DNA from: Labilibaculum sp. K2S
GTDB lineage: Bacteria; Bacteroidota; Bacteroidia; Bacteroidales; Marinifilaceae
Reading direction: 5' to 3'
DNA: 64,000 nucleotides
Assembly: GCF_030372765.1 (NCBI RefSeq)
Contig: NZ_JAUCMW010000026.1
Location: 1 to 64,000 of the forward strand
The notes under the pieces are model-generated. The model saw only the letters and a list, made by a program, of their open reading frames with translations, had not been told where the DNA came from and did not search any database. The first letter of the stretch is position 1. The number at the start of each line of letters is the position of its first letter. Both the position numbers and the translations under genes were made by a program. This document shows positions 1 to 8,736 of the stretch, in pieces.

Positions 1-69
1 AACTAAATTTCAATTTTTTCAAAGAACTTTTTTATATTTTAATGGGACACTAGTGCAAGCCAATCACAA

Positions 70-1242
70 ATGAATGCCCCGGTAATCAAAAATCGTTTAC
101 ATGTTGTCGATGCCTTAAGAGGATTTGCACTTGTCTCCATTATGCTCCTGCACAATATTGAGCATTTCGACGTCTATTTTTCGCCCGCGAATCTTCCGGC
201 ATGGATGGTTTCTTTAGATAAAATAATTTGGGATTCTTTGTTTTTCCTTTTCGGAGGTAAATCCTACGCGATATTCGCCTTACTGTTTGGCTTAACCTTT
301 TTTATTCAGACAAATAATCAAAACAAAAGAGGCAATGATTTTAGAGCACGCTTTGCCTGGCGTTTGCTGCTTCTTTTCATTTTTGGGATTATAAACTCAG
401 CATTTTACCAAGGTGATATACTTACTCTTTATGCTTTCGTGGGTTTGTTTTTGATCCCTTTGGTGAAACTAAACAACAAGTGGATATTTGCTGTTGCTTT
501 ACTCCTGTTCATTCAGCCTTACGAATTATTTACCCTGTTTAAAGCCATACAAAATCCTGATATTAAAATAGCCAACCCCATATCATGGACCTATTTCGGC
601 AGAATGGATGAATACGTAAAAGCAGATTCATTTTTAAGTACTGTATACGGCAATTTAACGAATGGGAAGAGAGCCGTTATTGCCTGGAGCTGGGAAAATG
701 GCCGTTTTTTTCATATTCTTTCAACTTTTCTTTTCGGGATGCTGGCCGGTCGTATGAATCTTTTTTCTAAATCAGATAAAAACACCAAATTTTGGACAAA
801 GACTTTTATTATTTCAATCATTGCATTTATTCCCTTATTTATTCTTCAAAAAAACCTTGGCGGATTAATTGGTAGTGAAGCCATTCGTCGCTCAGTGCAA
901 ATCATCGAAACCTCGTGGTGTAATCTATCATTCATGGTGTTTTTGGTATCAGGATTTGTTTTACTCTTCAACACCAATGCATTTCGAAATGTTCTGACAC
1001 CATTTTCAGCAATAGGTAAAATGAGCCTTTCCAACTATGTATTTCAATCCATGTTAGGTGCCGGCATCTATTACGGATTTGGTTTGGGAATGTATCAATA
1101 CACAGGTGCGACTTATAGTTTGTTAATCGGTATCAGCCTTGCTCTAATTCTAGGCCTGTTTTGCACCTGGTGGGATAAGAAACATTCTCACGGCCCCTTG
1201 GAGGCTATCTGGCACAAAGCTACCTGGTTGGGTGCTAAATAA
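70..1242 (+). CDS. DUF418-type integral membrane protein
   Basis: This 390-residue protein is almost entirely hydrophobic, with about ten predicted membrane spans. The N-terminal block (VDALRGFALVSIMLLHN) is the opening signature of the YeiB/DUF418 family, which is related to acyltransferase-3 type membrane proteins. The C-terminal third (GKMSLSNYVFQSMLGAGIYY) is the DUF418 domain proper. The family is thought to sit in the inner membrane and may take part in transport or acyl transfer, but the substrate is unknown. The start is the first ATG after a stop in frame. It stands alone, followed by a 234-base gap. Family assignment is secure and function is not. Confidence 0.85.
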   Translation: MNAPVIKNRLHVVDALRGFALVSIMLLHNIEHFDVYFSPANLPAWMVSLDKIIWDSLFFLFGGKSYAIFALLFGLTFFIQTNNQNKRGNDFRARFAWRLLLLFIFGIINSAFYQGDILTLYAFVGLFLIPLVKLNNKWIFAVALLLFIQPYELFTLFKAIQNPDIKIANPISWTYFGRMDEYVKADSFLSTVYGNLTNGKRAVIAWSWENGRFFHILSTFLFGMLAGRMNLFSKSDKNTKFWTKTFIISIIAFIPLFILQKNLGGLIGSEAIRRSVQIIETSWCNLSFMVFLVSGFVLLFNTNAFRNVLTPFSAIGKMSLSNYVFQSMLGAGIYYGFGLGMYQYTGATYSLLIGISLALILGLFCTWWDKKHSHGPLEAIWHKATWLGAK

Positions 1243-1318
1243 GCTTTACTCTCCGCATCATCAATTCCTTAGGAATTCTCAACACGATCCCGACCGTGTA
1301 CCAATGCAGGCAATCATA

Positions 1319-1357
1319 CATTTTTGTAGATTTTCGATCAAAACCCCTACAAAAATG
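1319..1357. repeat. Perfect 11-bp inverted repeat upstream of the NifX-like gene
   Basis: The arms CATTTTTGTAG (1319-1329) and CTACAAAAATG (1347-1357) are exact reverse complements separated by 17 bases. The site lies 120 bases upstream of the NifX-like start. No U-run follows the right arm, so a simple terminator is unlikely. An operator or an mRNA hairpin is possible. Confidence 0.5.
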
Positions 1358-1476
1358 AAATTTTCTGTATCCCTATAATTTGTTAATGCTCTGAAACAGA
1401 ACAGCTATCTGTTTACGGTACTTATTTTGATTGTTAGCTTGTATCTTTTTTAGAACTGCCAACAAACAAATGAATT

Positions 1477-1878
1477 ATGAAAGTATTGATACCAGTGGTT
1501 GATCATGAAAATGAAAAAAATAAGATTACAAAAGAATTTGACGATGCGGCCTCTTACTGCATATATGATAGCTTGAATAAAACTTATGAATGGCTTCCAA
1601 CCAATGCATTAACAAGCAAAATTGGCAACATCAGTTTTGCATTAAAACGTAAAGGGATTCTTTCGGTGATAATAAGAGAAATGCCAATCATGGCCATTCA
1701 TTTATTTACCGAAATGGGAATTGCCTTGTATCCCGCTCAGGGAAATAATTTAGACGAAAACATTAAACTGTTCGACAAAAAAGAATTGCATCCTCTCACA
1801 ATTGTAAATGGCAATGTGACACATGTAAGCGTTTCAAATTGCAGTACATCTTGTAGTTCCTGCAATTCCGGATGCTAG
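1477..1878 (+). CDS. NifX/NifB-type dinitrogenase cofactor-family protein with cysteine tail
   Basis: The 133-residue protein has the RNase H-like fold pattern of the dinitrogenase iron-molybdenum cofactor family: MKVLIPVVD at the start, a central strand-turn with the ALKRKGI...VIIREM pattern, then a glycine/alanine stretch near residue 90. Family members bind FeS or FeMo-cofactor-like clusters, but many are found in organisms without nitrogenase. The last 12 residues hold four cysteines (122, 126, 129, 133), which could bind a metal or cluster. No nif genes are nearby, so a nitrogen-fixation role is not supported. The next gene starts 60 bases downstream on the same strand. Confidence 0.75.
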   Translation: MKVLIPVVDHENEKNKITKEFDDAASYCIYDSLNKTYEWLPTNALTSKIGNISFALKRKGILSVIIREMPIMAIHLFTEMGIALYPAQGNNLDENIKLFDKKELHPLTIVNGNVTHVSVSNCSTSCSSCNSGC

Positions 1879-1938
1879 TTATATTAGTTCCCAATTAATT
1901 AAATTCTATTACCAATCATTGCACGTAAATAATCCGAT

Positions 1939-2337
1939 ATGACAGCAAGAAAATTAAACTGGAACCGATGGATGCAGGATGGAGACCAATTTCTAAAAGG
2001 AGCAACACCAAAAGGTGAAAAAAGCATCTTGGGAAATACGGTTAGATACAATATGTTATCGATGTCTTTAGAAGGATACATCATGGCGATACTGGACTAT
2101 CATCAAAACATGCCTCAAAATCATACCTACAGTGATCTTATTTATGGTCTGGAAGAGGTGATGCCAATTGACGAAACCCTTAAAACCCGTATTTTAAAAT
2201 ACGAAAACATCCAATCTATTTGTTCCTTGGAAAAGTATCATCGTTCGGAACCCACTGACGAAGATTTAGTTGACTTATTTGGAGCAATTCAGGAAATAAG
2301 CAAAATTGCACATGAAACATGCTTAGAAAGCGTATAA
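1939..2337 (+). CDS. Hypothetical helical protein following the NifX-like gene
   Basis: I do not recognise this 132-residue protein. It is soluble, without signal peptide or membrane span, and appears mostly helical. It has an N-terminal aromatic block (LNWNRWMQDGDQFL) and a conserved-looking SLEGYIMAILDYHQN segment reminiscent of HEPN-like helical bundles, though the HEPN R-x4-6-H motif is not evident. It follows the NifX-like gene on the same strand by 60 bases, so the two are probably co-transcribed and may act together. It ends 29 bases from the convergent GreA-like gene. Confidence 0.65.
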   Translation: MTARKLNWNRWMQDGDQFLKGATPKGEKSILGNTVRYNMLSMSLEGYIMAILDYHQNMPQNHTYSDLIYGLEEVMPIDETLKTRILKYENIQSICSLEKYHRSEPTDEDLVDLFGAIQEISKIAHETCLESV

Positions 2338-2366
2338 TCAACTTTCTATGTGCAAATTAAAACAAA

Positions 2367-2828
2367 CTATACAATCTCTTCAATTGCATAGTCTTGATTA
2401 TTGAATTGAACAGTATCTCCTTTTTGTTTGCCGGTAAATTGTTTTGCAAGCGGAGATGTAAGAGAAACCAGATAGTATTCTTTTTTGTCTAATTCAACTT
2501 TTCCCAAAGCAACAGAAACAAAAAATCGAAGTTTATCAGTAATTACAAGAGATCCAAGAGAAATAGAAGGATTCGAAATTTCAGGATCAATTTTAGCCAG
2601 TATGCTTTGCATGTTTTGATTGCCAGCAAATTGCTGAGCCATTTTCTCCTGTTCCAAATGAACCATTGCCCGTCCGGTTTCATGCTTATCTCCCGCACTG
2701 CTTTTGGTTTCGCTTCCTGCTGATTCTTTCAGTTCTTGCAAAGTCAGTTTATTGTGTTGTAACTTCTCTTCTATTGTCTGATATACATACAGGTACAACT
2801 CTTTTTTTATTTCTAAGTATTTGCTCAT
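2367..2828 (-). CDS. GreA/GreB-like transcription elongation factor-family protein
   Basis: The C-terminal half (residues about 85-153) matches the GreA C-terminal FKBP-like domain: the LGSLVIT strand, the LTSPLAKQFTGKQKGDTV core and the closing YAIEEI strand. The N-terminal half is helical with the polar hinge SSAGDKHETGRA, comparable to the acidic tip of the Gre coiled coil that reaches into the RNA polymerase secondary channel. At 153 residues it has the size of GreA. Such proteins in Bacteroidota are sometimes labelled 3-oxoacyl-ACP synthase, which nothing in the sequence supports. It lies 15 bases downstream of the SEC-C gene and is probably in its operon. Confidence 0.75.
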   Translation of the reverse strand: MSKYLEIKKELYLYVYQTIEEKLQHNKLTLQELKESAGSETKSSAGDKHETGRAMVHLEQEKMAQQFAGNQNMQSILAKIDPEISNPSISLGSLVITDKLRFFVSVALGKVELDKKEYYLVSLTSPLAKQFTGKQKGDTVQFNNQDYAIEEIV

Positions 2829-2843
2829 AGAATTAACATCTGA

Positions 2844-3674
2844 TTACGACATATTCTTTAAACAACATTGTTTGTATTTCTTCCCTGAACCACATGGACA
2901 TGGGTCGTTCCTATTGATTTTTGTGCCTTGCTCAACCGGAGATTCCGAAAAAGCAAAAATATGCTCCATCTGCTGATAATGGTTCTTCCATTCCGCATCG
3001 CGCATTTCACAAAATGCAGTACCTTTCTCAAAATCAGAAATCTTACCTTCCATTACATCAATATAGTATTGCAACTCAACCGCAGTGTGCCTGCCTTCGA
3101 ATTTTGGCAGAATCTCCTTGAATTTTTGAAGAGTATCATCACGTTGCAAATCACCCAATACACGAATGTAATGATCTACCCAATGAAAATTCTCCTTATC
3201 CAATATGGAATGAATTCGATCAAACTGTTCATCAGCTGCATAATACAATGCCTCAAAACAATAGAGATAAGGCTTTTTATTATCTGATTTAATGTTTTCT
3301 TCAATAAAACCGAGCACCTTACCTACGAATTGTTCCGGATATTTTCTGGCAAGCAGTCCTGCCAAATAAACAGCCTGTTCGTTCATCAAATCCCAATCTT
3401 CCTCAACAGTAAACAGTTCCAATAATGGCCCGAACAATTCCTCCGACAAATGTTTCTCTGCAACAATGCAATACCATAATGGTGCCGGCAACATCACTCT
3501 GTACTCGTCAGAATAGTATGCCTCACCATTGTAAGCATTTGTAAAGGCGAAAACCAATTTCTTTCTTAACTCTTCGCTATTTTCCTGATTTCTCAAGAAA
3601 TCAATTGCTTCGTATGGAATTCCCTTAAGCTGGGTATCGATTATTTCGAATGCGTGTTCAGTAGATCGTATCAT
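2844..3674 (-). CDS. DUF1186-like helical-repeat protein with C-terminal SEC-C zinc motif
   Basis: This 276-residue soluble protein consists of helical repeats and ends in NRNDPCPCGSGKKYKQCCLK, a canonical SEC-C motif (CxCx8CC) that binds zinc in SecA and many regulators. The body (residues 1-235) resembles DUF1186 proteins: PEQFVGKVLGFIEENI, a YCFEALYYAADEQ helix and regular acidic helices. A role as an adaptor that contacts other proteins or nucleic acid is plausible from the SEC-C tail, but the function is unknown. It heads an operon with the GreA-like gene. A TATCTTTG box lies 18 bases before the start. Confidence 0.7.
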   Translation of the reverse strand: MIRSTEHAFEIIDTQLKGIPYEAIDFLRNQENSEELRKKLVFAFTNAYNGEAYYSDEYRVMLPAPLWYCIVAEKHLSEELFGPLLELFTVEEDWDLMNEQAVYLAGLLARKYPEQFVGKVLGFIEENIKSDNKKPYLYCFEALYYAADEQFDRIHSILDKENFHWVDHYIRVLGDLQRDDTLQKFKEILPKFEGRHTAVELQYYIDVMEGKISDFEKGTAFCEMRDAEWKNHYQQMEHIFAFSESPVEQGTKINRNDPCPCGSGKKYKQCCLKNMS

Positions 3675-3691
3675 AATTCTGTATTATCCGG

Positions 3692-3699
3692 CAAAGATA
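3692..3699 (-). promoter_or_regulatory. Probable -7 box (TATCTTTG) for the SEC-C/GreA-like operon
   Basis: The minus strand reads TATCTTTG, an exact match to the Bacteroidota -7 consensus TAnnTTTG. No good TTTG element is seen 19-21 bases upstream. Transcription would start about 10 bases before the ATG at 3674. Confidence 0.4.
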
Positions 3700-3753
3700 T
3701 AGAATATTAAGGCTTTTCATGAATTTAGACTATTCTTTACAGCAGAATTCAAA

Positions 3754-3788
3754 AAAAAATAAAGCCCTGAATTTGCATTCAGAGCTTT
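3754..3788 (-). terminator. Terminator of the RND efflux operon
   Basis: A stem forms between AAAGCCCTGAAT and ATTCAGAGCTTT with one mismatch and a TTGC loop. On the minus strand it is followed by a run of T. It closes the efflux operon just downstream of the DUF2892 gene. Confidence 0.8.
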
Positions 3789-3812
3789 ATACCCAAACTA
3801 AAACTAAATGGA

Positions 3813-4001
3813 TTAATCCTCCACTTTAAAAATCTTCTTTAAAATATCATCCATCAGGCACCATTTGGTGATTGATGATTGTAACAGATTTAAACCAACA
3901 AAAGCAGTCAGCAGCAACCAGTTTATATTTACGTAAAATGCCAATAAAATGCTTACCAACACTAATGTTCCTGCAATGCCTCTAATAATTCTCTCTCTCA
4001 T
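3813..4001 (-). CDS. DUF2892 (YgaP-type) small inner-membrane protein
   Basis: The 62-residue protein has the DUF2892 pattern: a basic N-terminus (MRERIIRGIAGTLVLVS), two hydrophobic helices (residues about 10-25 and 27-45) and an amphipathic tail containing one cysteine (KWCLMDDILKK). In YgaP the same segment anchors a rhodanese domain. Stand-alone copies are common beside RND efflux genes. It is the last gene of the efflux operon, 20 bases after the PII-like gene. Its role is unknown, and a membrane accessory of the pump is an inference. Confidence 0.75.
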   Translation of the reverse strand: MRERIIRGIAGTLVLVSILLAFYVNINWLLLTAFVGLNLLQSSITKWCLMDDILKKIFKVED

Positions 4002-4021
4002 TTTATTTTATACTAAATCAT

Positions 4022-4330
4022 TTAAATAAACTTTTCAACATCCAGCATATAAGCATGCATTGGACTGCAACACTCTAATTCCTGGTTGAATTTAGAGATC
4101 TGATTCAATAAAGCGGATCCTTTTTCTTCCTCTAAAAAAGTAAATGTTGCTATTGAATCGTAGTATTCCTTACTGGAAGCAAACCAATTTGTAGCTGCGC
4201 CATCCTTATCGTATTTTCGGGTAAATCCTTTTACATCAAATTCACTATAGGTCTCAACACCAGAGTTGCGATAGATTTTTTTCAAATCATTGTAAAAAGC
4301 ACTCACACAAAATATAATTACAACTTTCAT
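4022..4330 (-). CDS. Putative PII/CutA-like small protein of the efflux operon
   Basis: This 102-residue protein begins MKVVIIFCVSAFYNDLKK and looks like an alpha/beta ferredoxin-like fold of PII/CutA/DUF3240 type: a short first strand, a helix, central strands (FTRKYD, SIATFTFLE) and a closing strand after LECCSPMHAYMLDV. The DUF3240 family is associated with metal RND efflux operons. It sits between the pump gene and the DUF2892 gene, 29 bases after the pump start of the operon's preceding gene ends. The adjacent cysteine pair CC may bind metal. The fold assignment is by pattern only. Confidence 0.5.
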   Translation of the reverse strand: MKVVIIFCVSAFYNDLKKIYRNSGVETYSEFDVKGFTRKYDKDGAATNWFASSKEYYDSIATFTFLEEEKGSALLNQISKFNQELECCSPMHAYMLDVEKFI

Positions 4331-4359
4331 ATGCTTAGAGTTTAGATTAGTTTAAGATT

Positions 4360-7300
4360 TTATTCCTCGTCCTTAATCACACTTGATTCGGATTCAATTA
4401 CAGGATATTTTTTCTTTTCAGTCATATAATAGATAAGAGGTACAATAACTAAAGTCAGAAATGTTGAAGCAATAGAACCTCCCATCAGTGATATGGCTAA
4501 ACCTTGAAAGATAGGATCGAACAGGATTACAACAGCTCCAATTACAACAGTTCCTGCAGTAAGCAGAATTGGTGTTGTGCGCACGGCTCCAGCTTCAATA
4601 ACAGCTTCTTTTAACGGAATGCCATCCTCCAGACGAAGATTAATAAAGTCAATAAGCAGAATAGCATTCCTCACCATTATCCCCGCAAGGGCAATCAATC
4701 CAATCATAGATGTAGCGGTAAAGAAAGCTCCCATCAACCAGTGTCCAACCAAAATTCCAACAAGAGATAATGGAATTGAAATCATCATCACAAAAGGAAC
4801 TTTAAAATTCTGGAACCATCCAATGATCAACAAATAGATAACCAGTAACACCACAGCAAAGGCTGTTCCTAAATCGCGGAAAACTTCATAGGTTATTTGC
4901 CATTCCCCATCCCACTTCAAACTGTAATCATCTTCTAAAAACGGCTGTTGGGTATACTCCTCTTTCAAATCATAACCTTCAGGAAGCTTAATATCACTTA
5001 GGTTTTTAGCGATATTCATAATTCCATATACCGGACTTTCCAATTTACCGGCTACATCGGCAGTAACGTATACCACTCGTTTCTGATTTTTACGATAGAT
5101 ACTTTTCTCCTTAATTCTCTCATGAACATCAACAATATCGCCCAACGCAACCAATTGCCCCGATTGTGACAGAATATTGATTCTTTTCAGATCGGCAACA
5201 CTACTTCTATCCTTCTCCTGCAAACGTAAATCAATCCCAACCTGATTGTGTTCAGACTCTTGGTACAACTGGGTAACTTCCTGTCCCTGTAATGCCATAT
5301 TTAAAGTTTGAACCACTTGCTGAGTCGAAACTCCGGCCAACATTGCCTTTTCTTTGTTCACATTAAACTGAAATTCAGTTTGATCATCTTCAACCAACCA
5401 GTCAACATCAACAACATCTTCCGTTTTTTCAAAAAGAGTTTTTACCTGAGCTGCAATATCTCGTTGTTCTTCTAAATTCGGACCATAAATTTCAGCAACC
5501 AAGGTCGACATTACCGGTGGTCCTGGTGGAACTTCAACAACTTTCACATTTGCATTAAATTTCTTTCCAATCTCCTGCAGTGCAGGTCTCATTAACTTTG
5601 CAATATCGTGACTTTGCTCGTCACGCTCATTTTTATGCGTTAAATTCACCTGAATATCAGCAACATTAGAACCATGACGCAAATCGTAATGACGAACCAA
5701 ACCATTAAAATTCATTGGTGCTGCTGTACCTACATAAGTCTGATAATCAACTACATTTTCTTGTTGAGAAATGTAAACTGCCAATTCTTTAGCAACCACA
5801 GCGGTACGCTCAAGGGTAGTTCCTTCAGGCATATCAATAACCACCTGAAATTCGTTCTTATTATCGAAAGGAAGCATTTTAACAGCAACCTGTTTAAAAT
5901 AAACCAATGTAGTTGAAGCCAGCAAAAGAACAACCACTGTACCAATAAAACTCCACCTCTTCCATTTTGATTCCAACATGGGCGAAATTGTTGCTGAATA
6001 CAGTTTGTATACCTTTGTGTCTTCCAACTTAAAAGCCTTCTCATCAGCATCTTCTTTTTCTTTAAATCGTAACAAACGATAAGCCAAATAAGGAGTAATG
6101 GTAAGCGCTACCAGTAAGGAAAAAATCATTGCAATAGATGCTCCAATCGGCATCGGACTCATGTAAGGTCCCATTAAACCAGAAACAAATACCATTGGTA
6201 AAACTGCAGCAATAACAGTAAAAGTTGCCAAAATTGTTGGGTTTCCTACTTCGTCGATTGAACGCAAGGCCGCCTGCATAAACGGCAGCTGTTTCATTTT
6301 AAAATGCCTGTGCATATTCTCCGCAATAATAATGGAGTCATCAACCACAATTCCGGTAACAAAGACCAAAGCAAATAAGGTAATCCGGTTCAATGTATAA
6401 TCCAGAAAATAGTAACTAAACATGGTTAAGGCAAAAGTGATTGGTACTGACAAAAACACCACCAAACCACCACGCCATCCCATGGCCAGCATCACAACAA
6501 ATGTAACGGCAATAATAGCTCCTAAAAGGTGCATCAACAGCTCGGAAACTTTGTCTGAAGCGGTTTCACCATAGTTCCTGCTCACCTCAACATGAACATC
6601 GGCAGGAATTAATTCCTGTTCCAAAACGGCTATTTTTGTTAAAATTTGTTCCGCCACTTTCATTGCATCAGCACCCCGGCGTTTGGCCACTGAAATGGTA
6701 ACAGCAGGGTAATTTCCTTTTGCAAGTTCCTTAGCCTCATTTACCTTCCCATAACCAAAACTCACATATTGTGACGGCACTTCCGGACCATCGATAACCT
6801 CTGCAACTTGTTTCAAATAAATTGGACTGCCATTGTATACGCCAACAACCAGGTTTGCAACATCTTCTGAATTTTCAAGAAACCGACCTGTTTCAACTAA
6901 ATATTCTGTGTCATGTTTATTAAATGCTCCTGATCCTATTTGTTGATTAGATATTTCAATTTGCCGGGCAATACTCAAAGCATCAATATTATAGCCAGCC
7001 ATTTGTGCCCGATTCAAAATAACTCTCACTTGACGTGAACGTCCGCCAATTATTTTGGTTTCCGAAACATCATTAACTTTTTCTATTTCGTTGTTTACTT
7101 CCTGTGCTAATCTTTTTAATTGAAAATCATCATAATTCTCACTCCAAAATGTTAATCCCAATACCGGAACATCATCAATTGCACGTGTTTTAATTAGTGG
7201 CATTGAAGTGCCTTTTGGCATTTCATCCATGTGTTTCATGATTTCATTGTACATCTTTACCAAAGATCTTTCAATGTCTTCACCAACATAAAACTGAACA

Positions 7301-7590
7301 ATTAACATCGCCTGCCCCGGCATTGATGTAGAATAAACATATTCAACACCAGGAATATTTGCCACTACTTTTTCAAGTGGCTGCATAACTCTCGACTCAA
7401 TTTCAGCCGGACTGGCACCCGGATATCTTAGAAAAATATCAGCAATGGGTACATCAATTTGTGGTTCTTCTTCTCTTGGCGTTAAATAAGCACTGTACAC
7501 GCCAATCACCATGAAGGCAACCATCAAGAGTGGAGTTAATTTAGAATTTATGAATAGTTTGGCCATTTGACCTGCAAATCCTGTTTTCAT
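4360..7590 (-). CDS. RND efflux transporter permease subunit (AcrB/CzcA superfamily)
   Basis: The 1076-residue length and architecture are those of RND pumps: a first membrane span after residue 10, two large periplasmic loops, and two sets of membrane spans. The fourth span contains GIVVDDSIIIAENMHRH with the paired aspartates of the proton relay (equivalent to AcrB D407/D408), and the later half carries GIMVRNAILLIDF. The pump would form a trimer in the inner membrane and drive substrates out by proton antiport. Substrate class cannot be fixed; the porter loop resembles the HAE/AcrB side more than CzcA. It is in an operon with its adaptor and TolC partner. Confidence 0.93.
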   Translation of the reverse strand: MKTGFAGQMAKLFINSKLTPLLMVAFMVIGVYSAYLTPREEEPQIDVPIADIFLRYPGASPAEIESRVMQPLEKVVANIPGVEYVYSTSMPGQAMLIVQFYVGEDIERSLVKMYNEIMKHMDEMPKGTSMPLIKTRAIDDVPVLGLTFWSENYDDFQLKRLAQEVNNEIEKVNDVSETKIIGGRSRQVRVILNRAQMAGYNIDALSIARQIEISNQQIGSGAFNKHDTEYLVETGRFLENSEDVANLVVGVYNGSPIYLKQVAEVIDGPEVPSQYVSFGYGKVNEAKELAKGNYPAVTISVAKRRGADAMKVAEQILTKIAVLEQELIPADVHVEVSRNYGETASDKVSELLMHLLGAIIAVTFVVMLAMGWRGGLVVFLSVPITFALTMFSYYFLDYTLNRITLFALVFVTGIVVDDSIIIAENMHRHFKMKQLPFMQAALRSIDEVGNPTILATFTVIAAVLPMVFVSGLMGPYMSPMPIGASIAMIFSLLVALTITPYLAYRLLRFKEKEDADEKAFKLEDTKVYKLYSATISPMLESKWKRWSFIGTVVVLLLASTTLVYFKQVAVKMLPFDNKNEFQVVIDMPEGTTLERTAVVAKELAVYISQQENVVDYQTYVGTAAPMNFNGLVRHYDLRHGSNVADIQVNLTHKNERDEQSHDIAKLMRPALQEIGKKFNANVKVVEVPPGPPVMSTLVAEIYGPNLEEQRDIAAQVKTLFEKTEDVVDVDWLVEDDQTEFQFNVNKEKAMLAGVSTQQVVQTLNMALQGQEVTQLYQESEHNQVGIDLRLQEKDRSSVADLKRINILSQSGQLVALGDIVDVHERIKEKSIYRKNQKRVVYVTADVAGKLESPVYGIMNIAKNLSDIKLPEGYDLKEEYTQQPFLEDDYSLKWDGEWQITYEVFRDLGTAFAVVLLVIYLLIIGWFQNFKVPFVMMISIPLSLVGILVGHWLMGAFFTATSMIGLIALAGIMVRNAILLIDFINLRLEDGIPLKEAVIEAGAVRTTPILLTAGTVVIGAVVILFDPIFQGLAISLMGGSIASTFLTLVIVPLIYYMTEKKKYPVIESESSVIKDEE

Positions 7591-7624
7591 ATGATTGTAT
7601 TTTGATTGTAACTACCAGCTGTAA

Positions 7625-8710
7625 TTATTGAATAGTAAGTTTTGCTCCATCCCAAATTTTCCCTTTAAAGGAAATAATGTATTTCTCACCATCGTTTAAG
7701 CCCGATAGAATTTCAACTTGATCACCAATAGTTTTCCCCAGTCTTAGCCATCGCAATATCGCTGTTCCACCTTGACTAACAGTATAGATACCTGTCAATT
7801 GCCCTTTGTGAATTAAAACACTTTCAGGGATCATTATAGATGGCACGCCCCCTTTTTCAATCAAAACATTTGCATACATACCACTGTACAAATTATTTTT
7901 TTGTTCGTTGGTAGGCTTCAAAACTATTTTTGCTTCAAACTGATTTCCTGTATACTGAGAAGATGGATTCACTTCCGAAACAAAACCATGTATTTTAACA
8001 TTACCCAGTGCACTAATTTGAACCAATACCGGATCGTTTTGTTTGATTTTCGAAATTTCGGATTCAGGAATTCGGGCCATTACCATAAATTCGCCTTGTT
8101 TTTCAATAGCAACCAATGGCATTCCCGGTGATGCCAAATCACCTTCGTTCATGTATTTTCTGGTAATTACACCATTGTATGGAGCCTTTATAGTGGTGTA
8201 TCTAAGCATTTCCTCAACCTCAATACCCATCTCTTTAACAGCTTCCAATCTGGCTTTTGCCATATTGTATTGTGTTGTTACATCATCCAACTCTTTCTGT
8301 GAAGCACTCTTTTGCTCAAACAATACAGTAAAACGATCGTAATCTTTCTTTGCATTTGTAAAAGCAGCTTTTGCTTCCAGTTCATTAGCTTTCACTTGTG
8401 CCTTTTTCGCTTGAATATCTTTTGCATGAATCTCAACCAAAACCTGACCTTTATTTACTTTTTGACCTGTTTCTACCTTAATCTTAGCAATTTGTCCCAT
8501 AATTCGTGTACTAAGATTCGAATGGTTTTCAGCTTCCAGTTTACCTGAAAAACTCATTGTTTCAGCTTGATTTGTTAATTTAGCTATTCCTACCGCTACG
8601 CTAACATCAGCCTTCTCTGTCTCCTTTACCTTGCTTTCACTTCCACAGGATTGTAATAATAATCCACCTAAAGTGATTAGTGCTATAATTAAAAAATTCC
8701 TTGAGTTCAT
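7625..8710 (-). CDS. RND efflux periplasmic adaptor subunit (membrane fusion protein), lipoprotein
   Basis: The 361-residue protein starts with a lipoprotein signal (LGGLLLQSC, lipidated Cys at about residue 22). It then has the usual adaptor order: a beta-barrel strand, a lipoyl half (GQIAKIKVETGQKVNKGQVL), a helical hairpin (AKKAQVKANELEAKAAF), the second lipoyl half (TTIKAPYNGVITRKYMNEGD) and the membrane-proximal domain. It links the inner-membrane pump to the TolC channel. It is 34 bases upstream of the pump gene and 26 bases downstream of the TolC gene, so the three form one operon. Confidence 0.92.
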   Translation of the reverse strand: MNSRNFLIIALITLGGLLLQSCGSESKVKETEKADVSVAVGIAKLTNQAETMSFSGKLEAENHSNLSTRIMGQIAKIKVETGQKVNKGQVLVEIHAKDIQAKKAQVKANELEAKAAFTNAKKDYDRFTVLFEQKSASQKELDDVTTQYNMAKARLEAVKEMGIEVEEMLRYTTIKAPYNGVITRKYMNEGDLASPGMPLVAIEKQGEFMVMARIPESEISKIKQNDPVLVQISALGNVKIHGFVSEVNPSSQYTGNQFEAKIVLKPTNEQKNNLYSGMYANVLIEKGGVPSIMIPESVLIHKGQLTGIYTVSQGGTAILRWLRLGKTIGDQVEILSGLNDGEKYIISFKGKIWDGAKLTIQ

Positions 8711-8736
8711 ATCTGTAGATTCTTTAGTATGATTGT

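Noticed and set aside
1477..1878. Nitrogenase accessory function for the NifX-like gene
   Set aside because: No nifHDK, nifB or nifEN genes are present, and the family is common in organisms that do not fix nitrogen.
2367..2828. 3-oxoacyl-ACP synthase label
   Set aside because: The protein has 153 residues, no active-site Cys-His-His pattern, and a clear GreA C-terminal domain.
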